From contig OY969813.1 in NCBI GenBank assembly GCA_963703355.1, positions 62,001 through 126,000 of the forward strand: a DNA stretch of 64,000 nt, read 5' to 3'. This document shows positions 33,194 to 42,424 of the stretch, piece after piece. This DNA comes from Puia sp963703355 (lineage in GTDB: Bacteria > Bacteroidota > Bacteroidia > Chitinophagales > Chitinophagaceae). Each line of letters starts with the position of its first letter. Position 1 is the first letter of the stretch. Below the pieces are notes generated by a model. That model was not told the DNA's origin and did no database searches. It was given only the letters and a program-made list of their open reading frames with translations. Both the position numbers and the translations under genes were made by a program.

Positions 33194-34507
33194 TTATTCA
33201 AAAGTAATTTTCCTTATCACACTATTGCGACTGTCGGCGACATACATATTTCCCTTGGAATCGAAAGCAAGTCCCCATGGGCTATAAAATTCCGGGGTTC
33301 CCGCGTCGCTGTCCACATATGCATGAACACCATTTCCTGCAATTGTTGTTACATTACCGTCAGTACCTATTTTTCGGATTCTGGCGTTTGCGTAGTCTCC
33401 AACATAAACGTTTCCAACTGAATCAGCAACTAAAGCTTGCGGCTGCAAAAATTCGGCATTGAGAGCAGTGCTATCAAGAAATCCTCCTGTTATATTTCCT
33501 GCAAATGTACTCACGTTACCATTTGTTGTATATTTTCTAATGATACTATTGTATGTATCTGCAATAAATAAATTTCCCTGGTTATCAAATGTCAGTCCTG
33601 CAGGTGCCTTGAATTCTGAAAAAGCAGCAGGACCATCCACGTAACCCTGATTACCCGTTCCTGCCAGTGTATCTACAGCGCCTATCAGACTGATTGTTTT
33701 AATTATGTTTCCATCAGCTACATAGATAATGCCAGTCTTGTCTATTGCGAGTCCGAGCGGACTCGTAAATTGGGCGGGAGTTGCGGGTTGAGTCATAAAC
33801 CCGAGGCCATTCGCAGCAAGAGTCTTTACTGTTCCGTCTGTTGTAATTTGACGGATGTAACCATTGTAAGTATCTCCGACATATATATTTCCGGCAGCAT
33901 CAGAAATGATTCCATAGGGCTGATTGAATTCAGCAGCAGCTACTGGTCCATCGATAGCCCCGGCGAAACCATCTCCGGCCACAGTACTTACATTTCCGTC
34001 GGGAGTTATTTTTCTGATCCGGTTACCCTGGGTATCGGCTACATATAAATTTCCATTGCTGTCAAATGTTATACTTGTTGGGTACTTAAATTCTGCAGTT
34101 GACGCACTGCCATCGTTAAATCCATATGTACCGTTGCCGGCAAAAGTGCTCACTATGGCTGTAAATACATATTGAAAATCCGGACCAACAGTTGTTGTAC
34201 CGTTGGCGGTGATTTTAATCACACCCGTTCCTCCAGCTTTGGGAATTTTAACTATTAGTGTATTTGAACTTACCGAAACAACCTGCGCTGGAACTCCATT
34301 GACCCAAACTGAATCCTTGTCGCTGAAATTGGAACCGACTATTGTATCCAAACTATTATAACTTCCACTCGTTGGTCTGATAGATGATATCGTTGGGTTT
34401 TGAGTAGTCGGACCAGTGTTCCCTGTTCCTGCCGTAGAATCTTTTTTGCAGCTGGATACAAATAAATAAACTACTGCAATAAAACAGATGATTGACTTTG
34501 AATTCAT
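33194..34507 (-). CDS. TIG plus NHL-propeller lipoprotein
   Basis: A 437-residue lipoprotein (lipobox VSSC, Cys20). An IPT/TIG immunoglobulin-like domain (about 38-115, 'ISSIRPTSGSYNSLDTIVGSNFS') is followed by six NHL-type repeats (about 120-437), each with 'G...FN.P.GI..D..GN.YV.DT.N..IRKI'. This layout suits a surface-exposed carbohydrate- or protein-binding protein. It is last in a minus-strand series starting with SusC/SusD, so it may be a surface glycan-binding component, although a terminator sits between SusD and these two genes. Confidence 0.88.
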   Translation of the reverse strand: MNSKSIICFIAVVYLFVSSCKKDSTAGTGNTGPTTQNPTISSIRPTSGSYNSLDTIVGSNFSDKDSVWVNGVPAQVVSVSSNTLIVKIPKAGGTGVIKITANGTTTVGPDFQYVFTAIVSTFAGNGTYGFNDGSASTAEFKYPTSITFDSNGNLYVADTQGNRIRKITPDGNVSTVAGDGFAGAIDGPVAAAEFNQPYGIISDAAGNIYVGDTYNGYIRQITTDGTVKTLAANGLGFMTQPATPAQFTSPLGLAIDKTGIIYVADGNIIKTISLIGAVDTLAGTGNQGYVDGPAAFSEFKAPAGLTFDNQGNLFIADTYNSIIRKYTTNGNVSTFAGNITGGFLDSTALNAEFLQPQALVADSVGNVYVGDYANARIRKIGTDGNVTTIAGNGVHAYVDSDAGTPEFYSPWGLAFDSKGNMYVADSRNSVIRKITFE

Positions 34508-34544
34508 GTTATTGAAATTTCAGAGTGAGAAGGTAATCAAATAT

Positions 34545-35687
34545 TTACATTGGCGTCAGTTTTGACACCTTTCCATATTGATAAACCGCAGTAGAGGTTT
34601 CTTTATTTAAAACATAAATGTTGCCGGCGTTGTCAGGGATTGCGATGATAGGGAAGGTCGTAAAGCCGGTCGCAAGAGTACTTGAAATGCCGTCAGTATT
34701 TATTCTGCCAACGGATTGTAGCGGTGGTTCATATAAGCCCGAATTTACTATATATAGGCCACCTTTCGCATCTGTAGAAATACCATTTCCTCCGGAAAAA
34801 TCGAATCCACTGGCAAAAGTATTCGTAATTCCGGCCGGAGTTATTTTAAAGACAATACCATCCGTAGCTATCGATGCATTTGGCGTTGAAGTGACATATA
34901 TGTTTCCGTCCATTCCCACAACTAAACCAAAAAGACCGGGAATCCCAGTTTTAAAAACGCTTACGGTGCCACTGTCGGCGACCTTTAAAATGTCGCCATT
35001 AGCTAAAGCAGCATAAAGATTACCTGCAAGATCGTGCGACAAACTACCAGCTTCACCATTTGCAATGGTAAAAGTGGCATAAACAGTTGGGTTTCCCCCT
35101 GGCACAATCTTGTAAAATAAATTTGTCGAAGAAGAAATATCGTAAGAAGAAATGTAAATATTCCCGGCAACATCTACAGAAATTCCCTGAGGTTCCGGAA
35201 TTGTGGCAAAACTATCGGTTATGCCTGTGGGAGAAATTTTGAAAACTGTATTTCCAAAAATAGTTGTTACATACAAATTGCCATTTGCATCCGACGCCAT
35301 ATTTTGAACGCCGACCATATTGCCAGCAAAAAAAGTTTCCAAATAGGTTGTGTCATATGAAAATACCGGTCCGTTTCCTGCAAGTCCATTTACTTTCACC
35401 GATATATTTCCCGTGCCCGCTAACGAAGGCACCATCACTACCAATTGCGTTTCGCTGGCACTTGTAACGGTAGCCTGTTTGCCATTAAAAAAAACTTCGT
35501 CAGCAGTGGGAGAAGTACTAAACCCGGTACCAGATATAGTTACCGACGTTGAATCCGGACCATGTAAAGGAGTGACCGTATTAATTGTAAGTCCCGTCGA
35601 TACATCGGAAGTAGGAGAATTTTTACTGCAACTCCACAACGAAATGGATGTTACAATTAAAGATATTAATTTGACGTGGCGGAGCAT
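34545..35687 (-). CDS. TIG plus beta-propeller lipoprotein
   Basis: A 380-residue lipoprotein (lipobox LWSC, Cys20). A TIG domain (about 33-112, 'TVTPLHGPDSTSVTISGTGFS') precedes a six-bladed propeller of the SMP-30/NHL type ('MASDANGNLYVTTIFGNTVFKISPTG', 'GISTDAKGGLYIVNSG'). It has the same layout as its neighbour 38 bases downstream but diverged sequence, so the pair probably arose by old duplication and is co-transcribed. Surface ligand binding is the likely role; the ligand is unknown. Confidence 0.87.
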   Translation of the reverse strand: MLRHVKLISLIVTSISLWSCSKNSPTSDVSTGLTINTVTPLHGPDSTSVTISGTGFSTSPTADEVFFNGKQATVTSASETQLVVMVPSLAGTGNISVKVNGLAGNGPVFSYDTTYLETFFAGNMVGVQNMASDANGNLYVTTIFGNTVFKISPTGITDSFATIPEPQGISVDVAGNIYISSYDISSSTNLFYKIVPGGNPTVYATFTIANGEAGSLSHDLAGNLYAALANGDILKVADSGTVSVFKTGIPGLFGLVVGMDGNIYVTSTPNASIATDGIVFKITPAGITNTFASGFDFSGGNGISTDAKGGLYIVNSGLYEPPLQSVGRINTDGISSTLATGFTTFPIIAIPDNAGNIYVLNKETSTAVYQYGKVSKLTPM

Positions 35688-35992
35688 GCATTGGTTTTAA
35701 AGGTGAAATAATTACTGCCAGTAAGATCGATAAACGAATTTAAATTTTAAATCGTCTGACTTACCTAGTCTTTTTTTCGAATATTTACAGTTGTTTAGTT
35801 GACTAAAATCAATAGTTTTTATTTCAACTAAGGATTTTTATGCAGAGGAATAAAGTCGTCCGAAAGCTTAGTCTGCAAGGCATTTTTGTCGACTCATATG
35901 GATATATTTATTTTCTGACGCGGGAAACAGTTGTGTGGTAAGATGTATGTAATAGCAAAAATGAATTGTGGTTTTCATCTTGCTGATTTATT
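35688..35992. other. Intergenic gap upstream of TIG lipoproteins
   Basis: AT-rich sequence without a supported gene. It should contain the promoter of the two TIG lipoprotein genes, which lie beyond the SusD terminator, but I find no convincing TTTG/TAnnTTTG pair. Confidence 0.35.
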
Positions 35993-36030
35993 TAGAAAAA
36001 TAAAAAGGCCGCCCAATACTGAGCGGCCAT
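35993..36030 (-). terminator. Terminator after SusD
   Basis: GGCCGC (36007-36012) pairs with GCGGCC (36023-36028). On the minus strand a T-rich tail (TTTTTATTTTTC) follows. Confidence 0.85.
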
Positions 36031-36061
36031 TACTTTCATTTTTGAATTAACATACGAAACC

Positions 36062-36100
36062 CTTAACCCATTACCCATAACCCATAACCCATAACCCATA
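36062..36100. repeat. Short C-rich heptad array
   Basis: Five ATAACCC heptads lie between the SusD stop and its terminator, so they belong to the 3' end of the transcript. Confidence 0.8.
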
Positions 36101-36103
36101 CGG

Positions 36104-37402
36104 CTATTGCTCCGAAACCGGCAACGGAAATTCCGTCCATATATCATCTCCGGGACGATCAATGGGCAGTGTGTTAAGCATATTGTAACGACGAACATCA
36201 ATCCACCGGTGGCCCTCCATAAACAATGAATATCTTCTTTCATACAGCATCTCATTAATCAGCGCCGACTGCGTCATCGCGCCGGAATAAGCTGGCAGAT
36301 TGTGCCCAGCGCGAATCACATTCAATGCAGTTACTGCCTGTGCGAAGTTGTTCAGCTGAATGTTTGCTTCTGCATATATCAGGATCAATTCTTCGTTGCG
36401 TATAATCGACATCGGTGCCGTTGAACTTGTAAAGATCCAAACATCCCGGTTGCTGCTTAAACCGTCGAGAGATGCTACAGGCCTGAGTGTTGCTTTGGAA
36501 ATGCGATCATCACCAGGAAGAATGTCTGCCGCATAGGATGGATTGGCAACACGAACCTCACCTGTATTGTCCTGCGGAATAAATCCGGGATTCAACTGGT
36601 CACCAGACCCTGTACCAAACACACTATATACACCGAGGTTAAAACTGCTATTCAATCCATAGAAGGATTCATTTAAAGCCGTGAGTGCAGCATTCCAATT
36701 GGACAGATATACCTGAACCCTTGCAGACAATGCGCGATTGAATTGTAGCAGTCCGGGTGCATCGCTGAATCCCGCAAATCCACTCGAGAGCGGAAAGATA
36801 ACCGTGCCGACAGACAAGTCCGCTTTTCCGGAATCCAAAATACTTTGAATGCCATTCAATGCAGGGATCAGTCCCACAATGGGGCCCAGTGCATTCGGAT
36901 TACTTACATCCAGACGAATTCCGTTTGAATCCGTAAGATTAAGATTCATTAAAAGCTGGAATGCGATAATCGTTCTTGCAAAACCTGTATAACCAGCTCT
37001 CTCTGATGCGCTGATCAGCGTCGAATTCGTAGCTGCCTGAATCAGTGTATTGCAGTTTTTGATGACACGATATCTTGAAGCCCAGGTATTGGTAATATAG
37101 AAATTACTATTACTCAATACGGAATTGTCGGCTCCCAGCAGATCCGTTACATAACGTGGTTCTGAGGCTGAGAAACGATAGATCTCTCTTCCGATCGTTC
37201 CAACGTCATCAAGATACAATGCAGAGTTAATGCGCATACCAGATTCTGATCCGGTAACAAGATTATTCAGATCACTTGAAGAAGCATCTGATAAAAAACT
37301 CTCCACCGTCGGGCTGTTCAGATTGCCGTAATCTTTCTGGCAGGAAACAAAAAGTGTTCCTGCACTGATAACAAGCAGACTTCTTAAAATTATTTTTTTC
37401 AT
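36104..37402 (-). CDS. SusD/RagB-like nutrient-binding lipoprotein
   Basis: A 432-residue lipoprotein (lipobox LFVSC, Cys21). The N-terminal SusD-like helices ('YGNLNSPTVESFL') and the C-terminal RagB signature 'ELILIYAEANIQLNNFAQAVTALNVIR' to 'LYERRYSLFMEGHRWIDVRRY' are intact. It caps the SusC barrel on the cell surface and binds the substrate for import. It starts 20 bases downstream of the SusC gene. Because the operon lacks a nearby glycoside hydrolase, the substrate may be other than a polysaccharide. Confidence 0.93.
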   Translation of the reverse strand: MKKIILRSLLVISAGTLFVSCQKDYGNLNSPTVESFLSDASSSDLNNLVTGSESGMRINSALYLDDVGTIGREIYRFSASEPRYVTDLLGADNSVLSNSNFYITNTWASRYRVIKNCNTLIQAATNSTLISASERAGYTGFARTIIAFQLLMNLNLTDSNGIRLDVSNPNALGPIVGLIPALNGIQSILDSGKADLSVGTVIFPLSSGFAGFSDAPGLLQFNRALSARVQVYLSNWNAALTALNESFYGLNSSFNLGVYSVFGTGSGDQLNPGFIPQDNTGEVRVANPSYAADILPGDDRISKATLRPVASLDGLSSNRDVWIFTSSTAPMSIIRNEELILIYAEANIQLNNFAQAVTALNVIRAGHNLPAYSGAMTQSALINEMLYERRYSLFMEGHRWIDVRRYNMLNTLPIDRPGDDIWTEFPLPVSEQ

Positions 37403-37421
37403 AATTGTTGATTCAGTTAGT

Positions 37422-40370
37422 TTAAAAATTCAGTGAAATGTGAAAATCAGCACGTTTGGTAGTAGGATAAGGATCCACATCCACATTACTGGAGAATCCG
37501 GTTCCGAAATTCGAAACCTCAGGATCGTACGAGATATATTTTGTCCAGACAAAAAAGTTTGTCATAGATACACCAAACTGAACTCCTTTTACAAAACCGT
37601 TAGCTGTAGTGTTATAGGAATAGTAAAGGCCTATCTCGCGAAGTTTCACATAACCTGAATTCTGAACAAATTCCTGAGCACTGGTACCGACCTGACTTAT
37701 ACGATATGCACCATTGGGTACACCTTTTTGAATCGTCTGTTTATCCCAATCGGAACTGGTTCCACCGAAATCATTTTCCAGATTGGTGAGGTTAACATTT
37801 TGTCCGCCGTTTTTCCAATGTAAGAGAAAGCGCAGACTCAATTTATTCTGGAAAGTAATTTCATTGTAACTGTTCATCTGGAAGATCGGTTCAGAGTCAC
37901 CCCACTTTACAATACCTGTTGGTGAAAGTCCGAGGATTTGTGTCGCAGAAGCTCCCTGCTGGATCTGGTAAGACCCGAGCACATAACCAAATGAACCCTG
38001 GGGAGTGGGGGGTATGATCAGACGCGTTACAAGGGAGCGGTTAAGCCAGAAATTCAACGTGGTATTCCAGGTAATATTTCTTGTCGTGATCGGACGGGCA
38101 TTCAAACTCAATTCGACTCCTTTATTTTGCAGATCACCCGCATTCAACCAATTGGTAGCAAATCCAGAGGAAGAGGGAGGGTTTGCCAACATCAGGAAAT
38201 TGTAAATATTCTTCTTGTAATAAGTTAACTCGAAATTCAGCTTACCATTCAGCACACTGAAATCAATGCCTGTTTCAAATTCAGCCTGCCTTTCAGGTTC
38301 GATATGGGCGTTTCCTGCCTGCAATCCGATGAGCGAGCCGGGCAGTCCGCCAATATTAGAAACCGCCATAGAAGTAAATTTAGACCCGTAGGCAGGTGTG
38401 TTGTTGGCTTCACCGTAAGCTGCCCTTAATTTAAAGTTGCTGAAGAAACCATTGGGATCCATCATTCCACTGTGTGTCAGATTCCAGGAAAGACCTGCTT
38501 TCGGATATGCATAGAATTTTGTGGCATCGCCATTATTTGATGAACGATCGAAACGCACGCCTGCTGTAGCAGTAATGGATTCAATGATACTCGCTTCTTC
38601 CTGTATATAAATTCCCTGATTCTGGAACTGTGAACGGAATTGTTGCGCAGTTAAAGAACCGGCCTGGTCAACATTCGACTGGCCCGAAATTACCTGCGTG
38701 GCCGCATTCAGCAAATTGTTGTAGTTACCATCTTCCTGCGTAAATCCGGCGGATGTGGTAAGTGTCAGATTTCTAGAAGCAGTATAGGTATTTACTAATG
38801 ATGTAATGAAATTAATATTCAGGTTATTCGTGAATCCCTGAATTGATGTTCCCTTGTTAACAGATTGAAATTGTAAAGTGCTGGGGAAAAGTACATTCGT
38901 TTCCAGACTATAAAAATCAAATCCGCCACCTCCTATGAATTTGGTGACGCTTTTCGTTGAGCGCTGAAATACCGCTTCGAGGCCGATACCTGTAATGAAG
39001 CGATTTACTCCTTCATGATTTTGCATCTGGGCAATTGTTTGCAGCGGATTGGAAGCTGCAAATGGATTGTTGGGGTAGTTGCCATACTGGTCTGGGTGCA
39101 ACTGTGCAAACTCAGGCGTGGAAGAAAGCGCAATGCCGAGTGTTACTCCGGCATTATCATTTCCTGAGAGTCCCCTGTCTGCACTTGTATTCAAATAATT
39201 TGTGCTGATACCCACTCTTATATTATCAGAAATATGATGATCGATATTAAATCGAAGACTGGTATTCCGATACCCGGTATTTTTTACAATACCTGTTTCG
39301 TCTTTTACGCCGGCAGACAAATAGAAAGTTGTTCTGTCATTTCCGCCGCTAACGCTAACCAAGGTATTTCTGGCGAAACCTGTATTGCCAAATATTTCTT
39401 TTTCATAATCATACAAATGTCCTGTGGCCTGTGCGGTATCGAATTCAGCGGCATATTTCAAACCCGTTAAACTATCGCTCGATAAACTTGCTGCAGTCTG
39501 AGCAGTGAACTGGCGAACACCCAGCAGTCTGCTGACTTTAATAAATCCCAGATCCTGCGAAAAAGTGATATGTGTTTTTCCTGCCTTGCCTTTTTTTGTT
39601 GTAATAATGATAACACCTGCTGAGGCTCTTGAACCATAGATGGCCGCAGCTGATGCACCTTTGAGAATTTCGACATTTTCAATGTCTTCCGCATTGATAT
39701 CTGAAATTCTTCCTGAAGGGTTGTCCTGATTGGAAGTTAGTGAACCGCCGGCCGCTGCACCGGTTACGAAATTTAAACCAGCTGAAGTGGAGGTATTGTC
39801 TACGAATACTCCGTCGATCACATACAGCGGTTGTGTATTGCCGTAAACTGAAGTTACTCCACGCAGTTTAACTGATTCGCCACCGCCGGGTGCACCAGTA
39901 TTGGCATTGATGGTAGCTCCTGGTATTTTACCACTCAGTGCCTGGTCAAATGTTTGTGAGGGTGCCACGCCATTAAGTTGTGTAGCATTGATGGTAGTCA
40001 CTGCGTTGGCCAGGTTTCGTCTTTTAATGGTTGTGCTCAAACCTGTAACCACCACTTCATCGAGCCGTCCGATATCTTCTGACATATCAATTTTCAATTC
40101 GGATGAACCGTTGATTTTTACAACCTGACTTTTATATCCGGTGTACGTAAAAACGAGTGTTGCATTCGGTGCTGCGTTTAATTTAAATTTTCCGGATTCA
40201 TCGGTAACCGTTCCTTGTGTTTCGCCGAGAATAAGAACACTGGCGCCAAAGATGGGATGGCCTTTTGAATCAAGTACTGTTCCCGTGATAGGAGTCACCT
40301 GGGCCTTACTAAATAACGGCATCCAGGCAATTGCAAAGAGAAATGCTGTGATCAATTTGAATTTTCTCAT
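37422..40370 (-). CDS. SusC/RagA TonB-dependent transporter
   Basis: A 982-residue outer-membrane transporter: signal peptide (ending ...FSKAQ), carboxypeptidase-like domain with 'GTVLDSKGHPIFGASVLI' (about 28-105), TonB-box-like 'LDEVVVTGL', SusC-type plug with 'AAAIYGSRASAGVIIITTKKGKAGK', and a long barrel ending 'ADFHISLNF'. It forms a pair with the SusD-like gene 20 bases downstream. Upstream on the same strand, after an array of about 190 bases, lie four AhpD-like genes and an MFS exporter/importer, an unusual neighbourhood for a Sus pair. Confidence 0.95.
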   Translation of the reverse strand: MRKFKLITAFLFAIAWMPLFSKAQVTPITGTVLDSKGHPIFGASVLILGETQGTVTDESGKFKLNAAPNATLVFTYTGYKSQVVKINGSSELKIDMSEDIGRLDEVVVTGLSTTIKRRNLANAVTTINATQLNGVAPSQTFDQALSGKIPGATINANTGAPGGGESVKLRGVTSVYGNTQPLYVIDGVFVDNTSTSAGLNFVTGAAAGGSLTSNQDNPSGRISDINAEDIENVEILKGASAAAIYGSRASAGVIIITTKKGKAGKTHITFSQDLGFIKVSRLLGVRQFTAQTAASLSSDSLTGLKYAAEFDTAQATGHLYDYEKEIFGNTGFARNTLVSVSGGNDRTTFYLSAGVKDETGIVKNTGYRNTSLRFNIDHHISDNIRVGISTNYLNTSADRGLSGNDNAGVTLGIALSSTPEFAQLHPDQYGNYPNNPFAASNPLQTIAQMQNHEGVNRFITGIGLEAVFQRSTKSVTKFIGGGGFDFYSLETNVLFPSTLQFQSVNKGTSIQGFTNNLNINFITSLVNTYTASRNLTLTTSAGFTQEDGNYNNLLNAATQVISGQSNVDQAGSLTAQQFRSQFQNQGIYIQEEASIIESITATAGVRFDRSSNNGDATKFYAYPKAGLSWNLTHSGMMDPNGFFSNFKLRAAYGEANNTPAYGSKFTSMAVSNIGGLPGSLIGLQAGNAHIEPERQAEFETGIDFSVLNGKLNFELTYYKKNIYNFLMLANPPSSSGFATNWLNAGDLQNKGVELSLNARPITTRNITWNTTLNFWLNRSLVTRLIIPPTPQGSFGYVLGSYQIQQGASATQILGLSPTGIVKWGDSEPIFQMNSYNEITFQNKLSLRFLLHWKNGGQNVNLTNLENDFGGTSSDWDKQTIQKGVPNGAYRISQVGTSAQEFVQNSGYVKLREIGLYYSYNTTANGFVKGVQFGVSMTNFFVWTKYISYDPEVSNFGTGFSSNVDVDPYPTTKRADFHISLNF

Positions 40371-40399
40371 AATCGTTTTGTTAGATTGTTTGGTTATTG

Positions 40400-40590
40400 A
40401 AGGCTTAAAGCTTTTTCATGCCTAAGGCTTAAAGCTCAAAGCCTAACGTTTTTTTGTTAATTGTGAATGGTGAATAGTATTTTGATTTGTCATATAGTTT
40501 TTAATTTTTAAATATTCAGCGTTCAGCGTTCAGCGTTCAGCGTTCAGCGTTCAGCGTTCAGCGTTCAGCGTTCAGCGTTCAGCTTTCTAC
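40400..40590. repeat. Heptad array with GCGTTCA block
   Basis: The left part has GGCTTAAAGC units. The right part, 40519-40583, is nine near-perfect tandem copies of GCGTTCA, the most regular tract in the window, ending at the stop of the first AhpD-like gene. Confidence 0.9.
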
Positions 40591-41144
40591 GGTTGTTGTT
40601 TAGAAAAAATATGTGATCCGTATCCTTTTTCGACGATTTGTTTTGCCCTCGCCGGATAGGTTGACAGATCTTGCGGAGCGACGGATGCGAGGCCGTCAAC
40701 ATACCGGTTGAACAAACAAAATGCTGCGGCAATAAGTACTGTGTCATGAATATCACGATCGGTTGCTCCATATTTGAGCGCATTTTCTATGTCTTCAGGT
40801 AAAACCGACTTCCCACTTTTCTGCACTTTGCCTGCAATCTGCAACAGCGCTTTCAATTTTTCAGAAATCGGCGCTTCCTTATAATTACGGCGGACTGCTT
40901 CCACGAGGTTTCTGTCGCCATCCAAATAACAGACTGCTATTTCACCATGTGAATTGTGACAATAGAAACAATCGTTCAGGTAGGAAACATATGTGGCGAT
41001 CAGTTCCCGTTCGGCGGGACTTAATCCCACGGTATCTCTTAGTAATACTTCCGCCAACGCACCCAGTGGTTCAGCGGTTTCCGGACGAAAAGCCATGAGT
41101 GATCGTATTCCCGGAAGATCTTTGTCGACGTTAATATGTGGCAT
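40587..41144 (-). CDS. AhpD-like peroxidase-related enzyme (paralogue 1)
   Basis: A 185-residue carboxymuconolactone decarboxylase/AhpD-fold protein. 'CFYCHNSH' gives the redox pair C59-x-x-C62 and proton-relay H66, with E46 in 'AERELIA', the AhpD active-site set. The C-terminal 'ATDRDIHDTVLIAAAFCLFNRYVDGL' is shared with three paralogues nearby. Members reduce peroxides or act as thiol-disulfide carriers, and some catalyse lactone chemistry. Soluble and cytoplasmic. It is the most downstream of four copies on this strand. Confidence 0.85.
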   Translation of the reverse strand: MPHINVDKDLPGIRSLMAFRPETAEPLGALAEVLLRDTVGLSPAERELIATYVSYLNDCFYCHNSHGEIAVCYLDGDRNLVEAVRRNYKEAPISEKLKALLQIAGKVQKSGKSVLPEDIENALKYGATDRDIHDTVLIAAAFCLFNRYVDGLASVAPQDLSTYPARAKQIVEKGYGSHIFSKQQP

Positions 41145-41177
41145 AATTATTTTTTTTAAAATACCAATGAATATTTT

Positions 41178-41252
41178 ATTGGTTATGAGATATGAGATAT
41201 GAGAGATGGGTTATGGGTTAACTCTTATCTCATATCCCATATCCCATAACTA
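41178..41252. repeat. Inverted heptad array
   Basis: TTATGAGATATGAGAGATGGG on the left, ATCTCATATCCCATAAC on the right, with a short GTTAACTC turn near 41220, sitting between AhpD-like paralogues 1 and 2. Confidence 0.88.
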
Positions 41253-41801
41253 TTTTGTCAACCCTTGCTGCGAGTAACCTTCCTTCGCCCGCATCGGCGC
41301 CCGTTCTATATACACCTGCCTGTCGGTGGGTGCCCAGGTATTCAGTCCATCAACATATCGGTTGAACATACAAAAAGCCGCAGCGATCAGCACCGTGTCG
41401 TGGATTTCACGATCTGTGGCTCCCTGTTTTTTTGCATTTTCAATTTGATCCTTTGTTACCTGTTTTCCCCCTTTCTGCACACTGCCGGCTATCGATAACA
41501 GCGATTTAAGTTTGTCTGAAATGTTGGCCGACCGAAAATCATTTTTAATGTCGTCGATGAATTGGGTGTCGCATTCAAAATAATGTTGCGCCATGGCCCC
41601 ATGCACATGCTGGCAAAAAAAACAATCGTTCAGATAGGACGTATACGCGCCAATCATTTCTCTGTCGCCACGACTTAATGAATTGTCTTCGTCGTGTAAT
41701 AAAATTTCTGCCAGGTCATTTAAAATAGATCCTGTTTCGGGTCGGTAAAGCATGGGCCCGCGAATACCAGGAAATTCATTCTTCAAATCGATGTGTGCCA
41801 T
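41250..41801 (-). CDS. AhpD-like peroxidase-related enzyme (paralogue 2)
   Basis: A 183-residue paralogue with C60-x-x-C63 and H67 ('CFFCQHVH'). The acidic residue position carries D47 ('RGDREMI') instead of Glu, a conservative change that could alter activity. The rest, including 'GATDREIHDTVLIAAAFCMFNRYVDGL', aligns end to end with the other copies. Ten bases separate it from paralogue 3, so these two are co-transcribed, while an array separates it from paralogue 1. Confidence 0.85.
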   Translation of the reverse strand: MAHIDLKNEFPGIRGPMLYRPETGSILNDLAEILLHDEDNSLSRGDREMIGAYTSYLNDCFFCQHVHGAMAQHYFECDTQFIDDIKNDFRSANISDKLKSLLSIAGSVQKGGKQVTKDQIENAKKQGATDREIHDTVLIAAAFCMFNRYVDGLNTWAPTDRQVYIERAPMRAKEGYSQQGLTK

Positions 41802-41810
41802 TTTTATTTT

Positions 41811-42344
41811 TTACATGTGATAACCTTTTTCTCCCATCCTTTTCCCCATTTCAACATAAGCTCCTTCTCCTTCAGGAGTAAAACTGGCGAGACCGTCCAC
41901 ATAACGGTTGAACATAGAGAAACTGGCAGCAATCAGCACGGTGTCATGAATGTCTGCGTCAACGGCACCTGCTTTTCTCGCGACCTCGATATCATCCGGT
42001 GTCACCGATTTGCCATTGTGTTGCACTTTGGCAGCGATCAGCAACAGTGCATTCATTTTTGGAGACAGCGCGTCAGCGTGTTGATTTTTCAACAGTTCGT
42101 CTACCAGATGTTTTTTCTCATCAAATAAATGACGTGCTGCTGCCGCGTGACTCTGCATGCAGAATTGGCATCCGTTCAGATGAGAAACAAAGGCGGCTAT
42201 CAATTCTCTTTCGGCACTACTTAATGGTGATGAACCTCTTAATAAAACTTCTGCCAGCTCGCATAGGGGTTTGCCTGTTTCCGGACTGAACTGAAACAAA
42301 CTTCTGATACCGGGAACTCCTTCTTCTACTTCGATATATGCCAT
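41811..42344 (-). CDS. AhpD-like peroxidase-related enzyme (paralogue 3)
   Basis: A 177-residue paralogue with the complete set E46, C59-x-x-C62, H66 ('CQFCMQSH'). Its start is separated from the MFS gene upstream by a short GGCTTAAA array. It is one of four related copies that keep the active-site cysteines but differ widely elsewhere, which suggests distinct substrates or hetero-oligomers rather than a recent amplification. Confidence 0.85.
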   Translation of the reverse strand: MAYIEVEEGVPGIRSLFQFSPETGKPLCELAEVLLRGSSPLSSAERELIAAFVSHLNGCQFCMQSHAAAARHLFDEKKHLVDELLKNQHADALSPKMNALLLIAAKVQHNGKSVTPDDIEVARKAGAVDADIHDTVLIAASFSMFNRYVDGLASFTPEGEGAYVEMGKRMGEKGYHM

Positions 42345-42349
42345 TTTTT

Positions 42350-42412
42350 AAGCTTAAAGCTTTAGGCAGGAGGCTGAAGGCTTAAAGCCCAAAGCCTAAA
42401 GCCCAAAGCGGG
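42350..42412. repeat. Heptad array, GGCTTAA dialect
   Basis: AGCTTAAAGC, AGGCTGA, GGCTTAA and AGCCCAA units between the MFS gene and AhpD-like paralogue 3. Confidence 0.8.
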
Positions 42413-42424
42413 GTTAGTGAAAAA

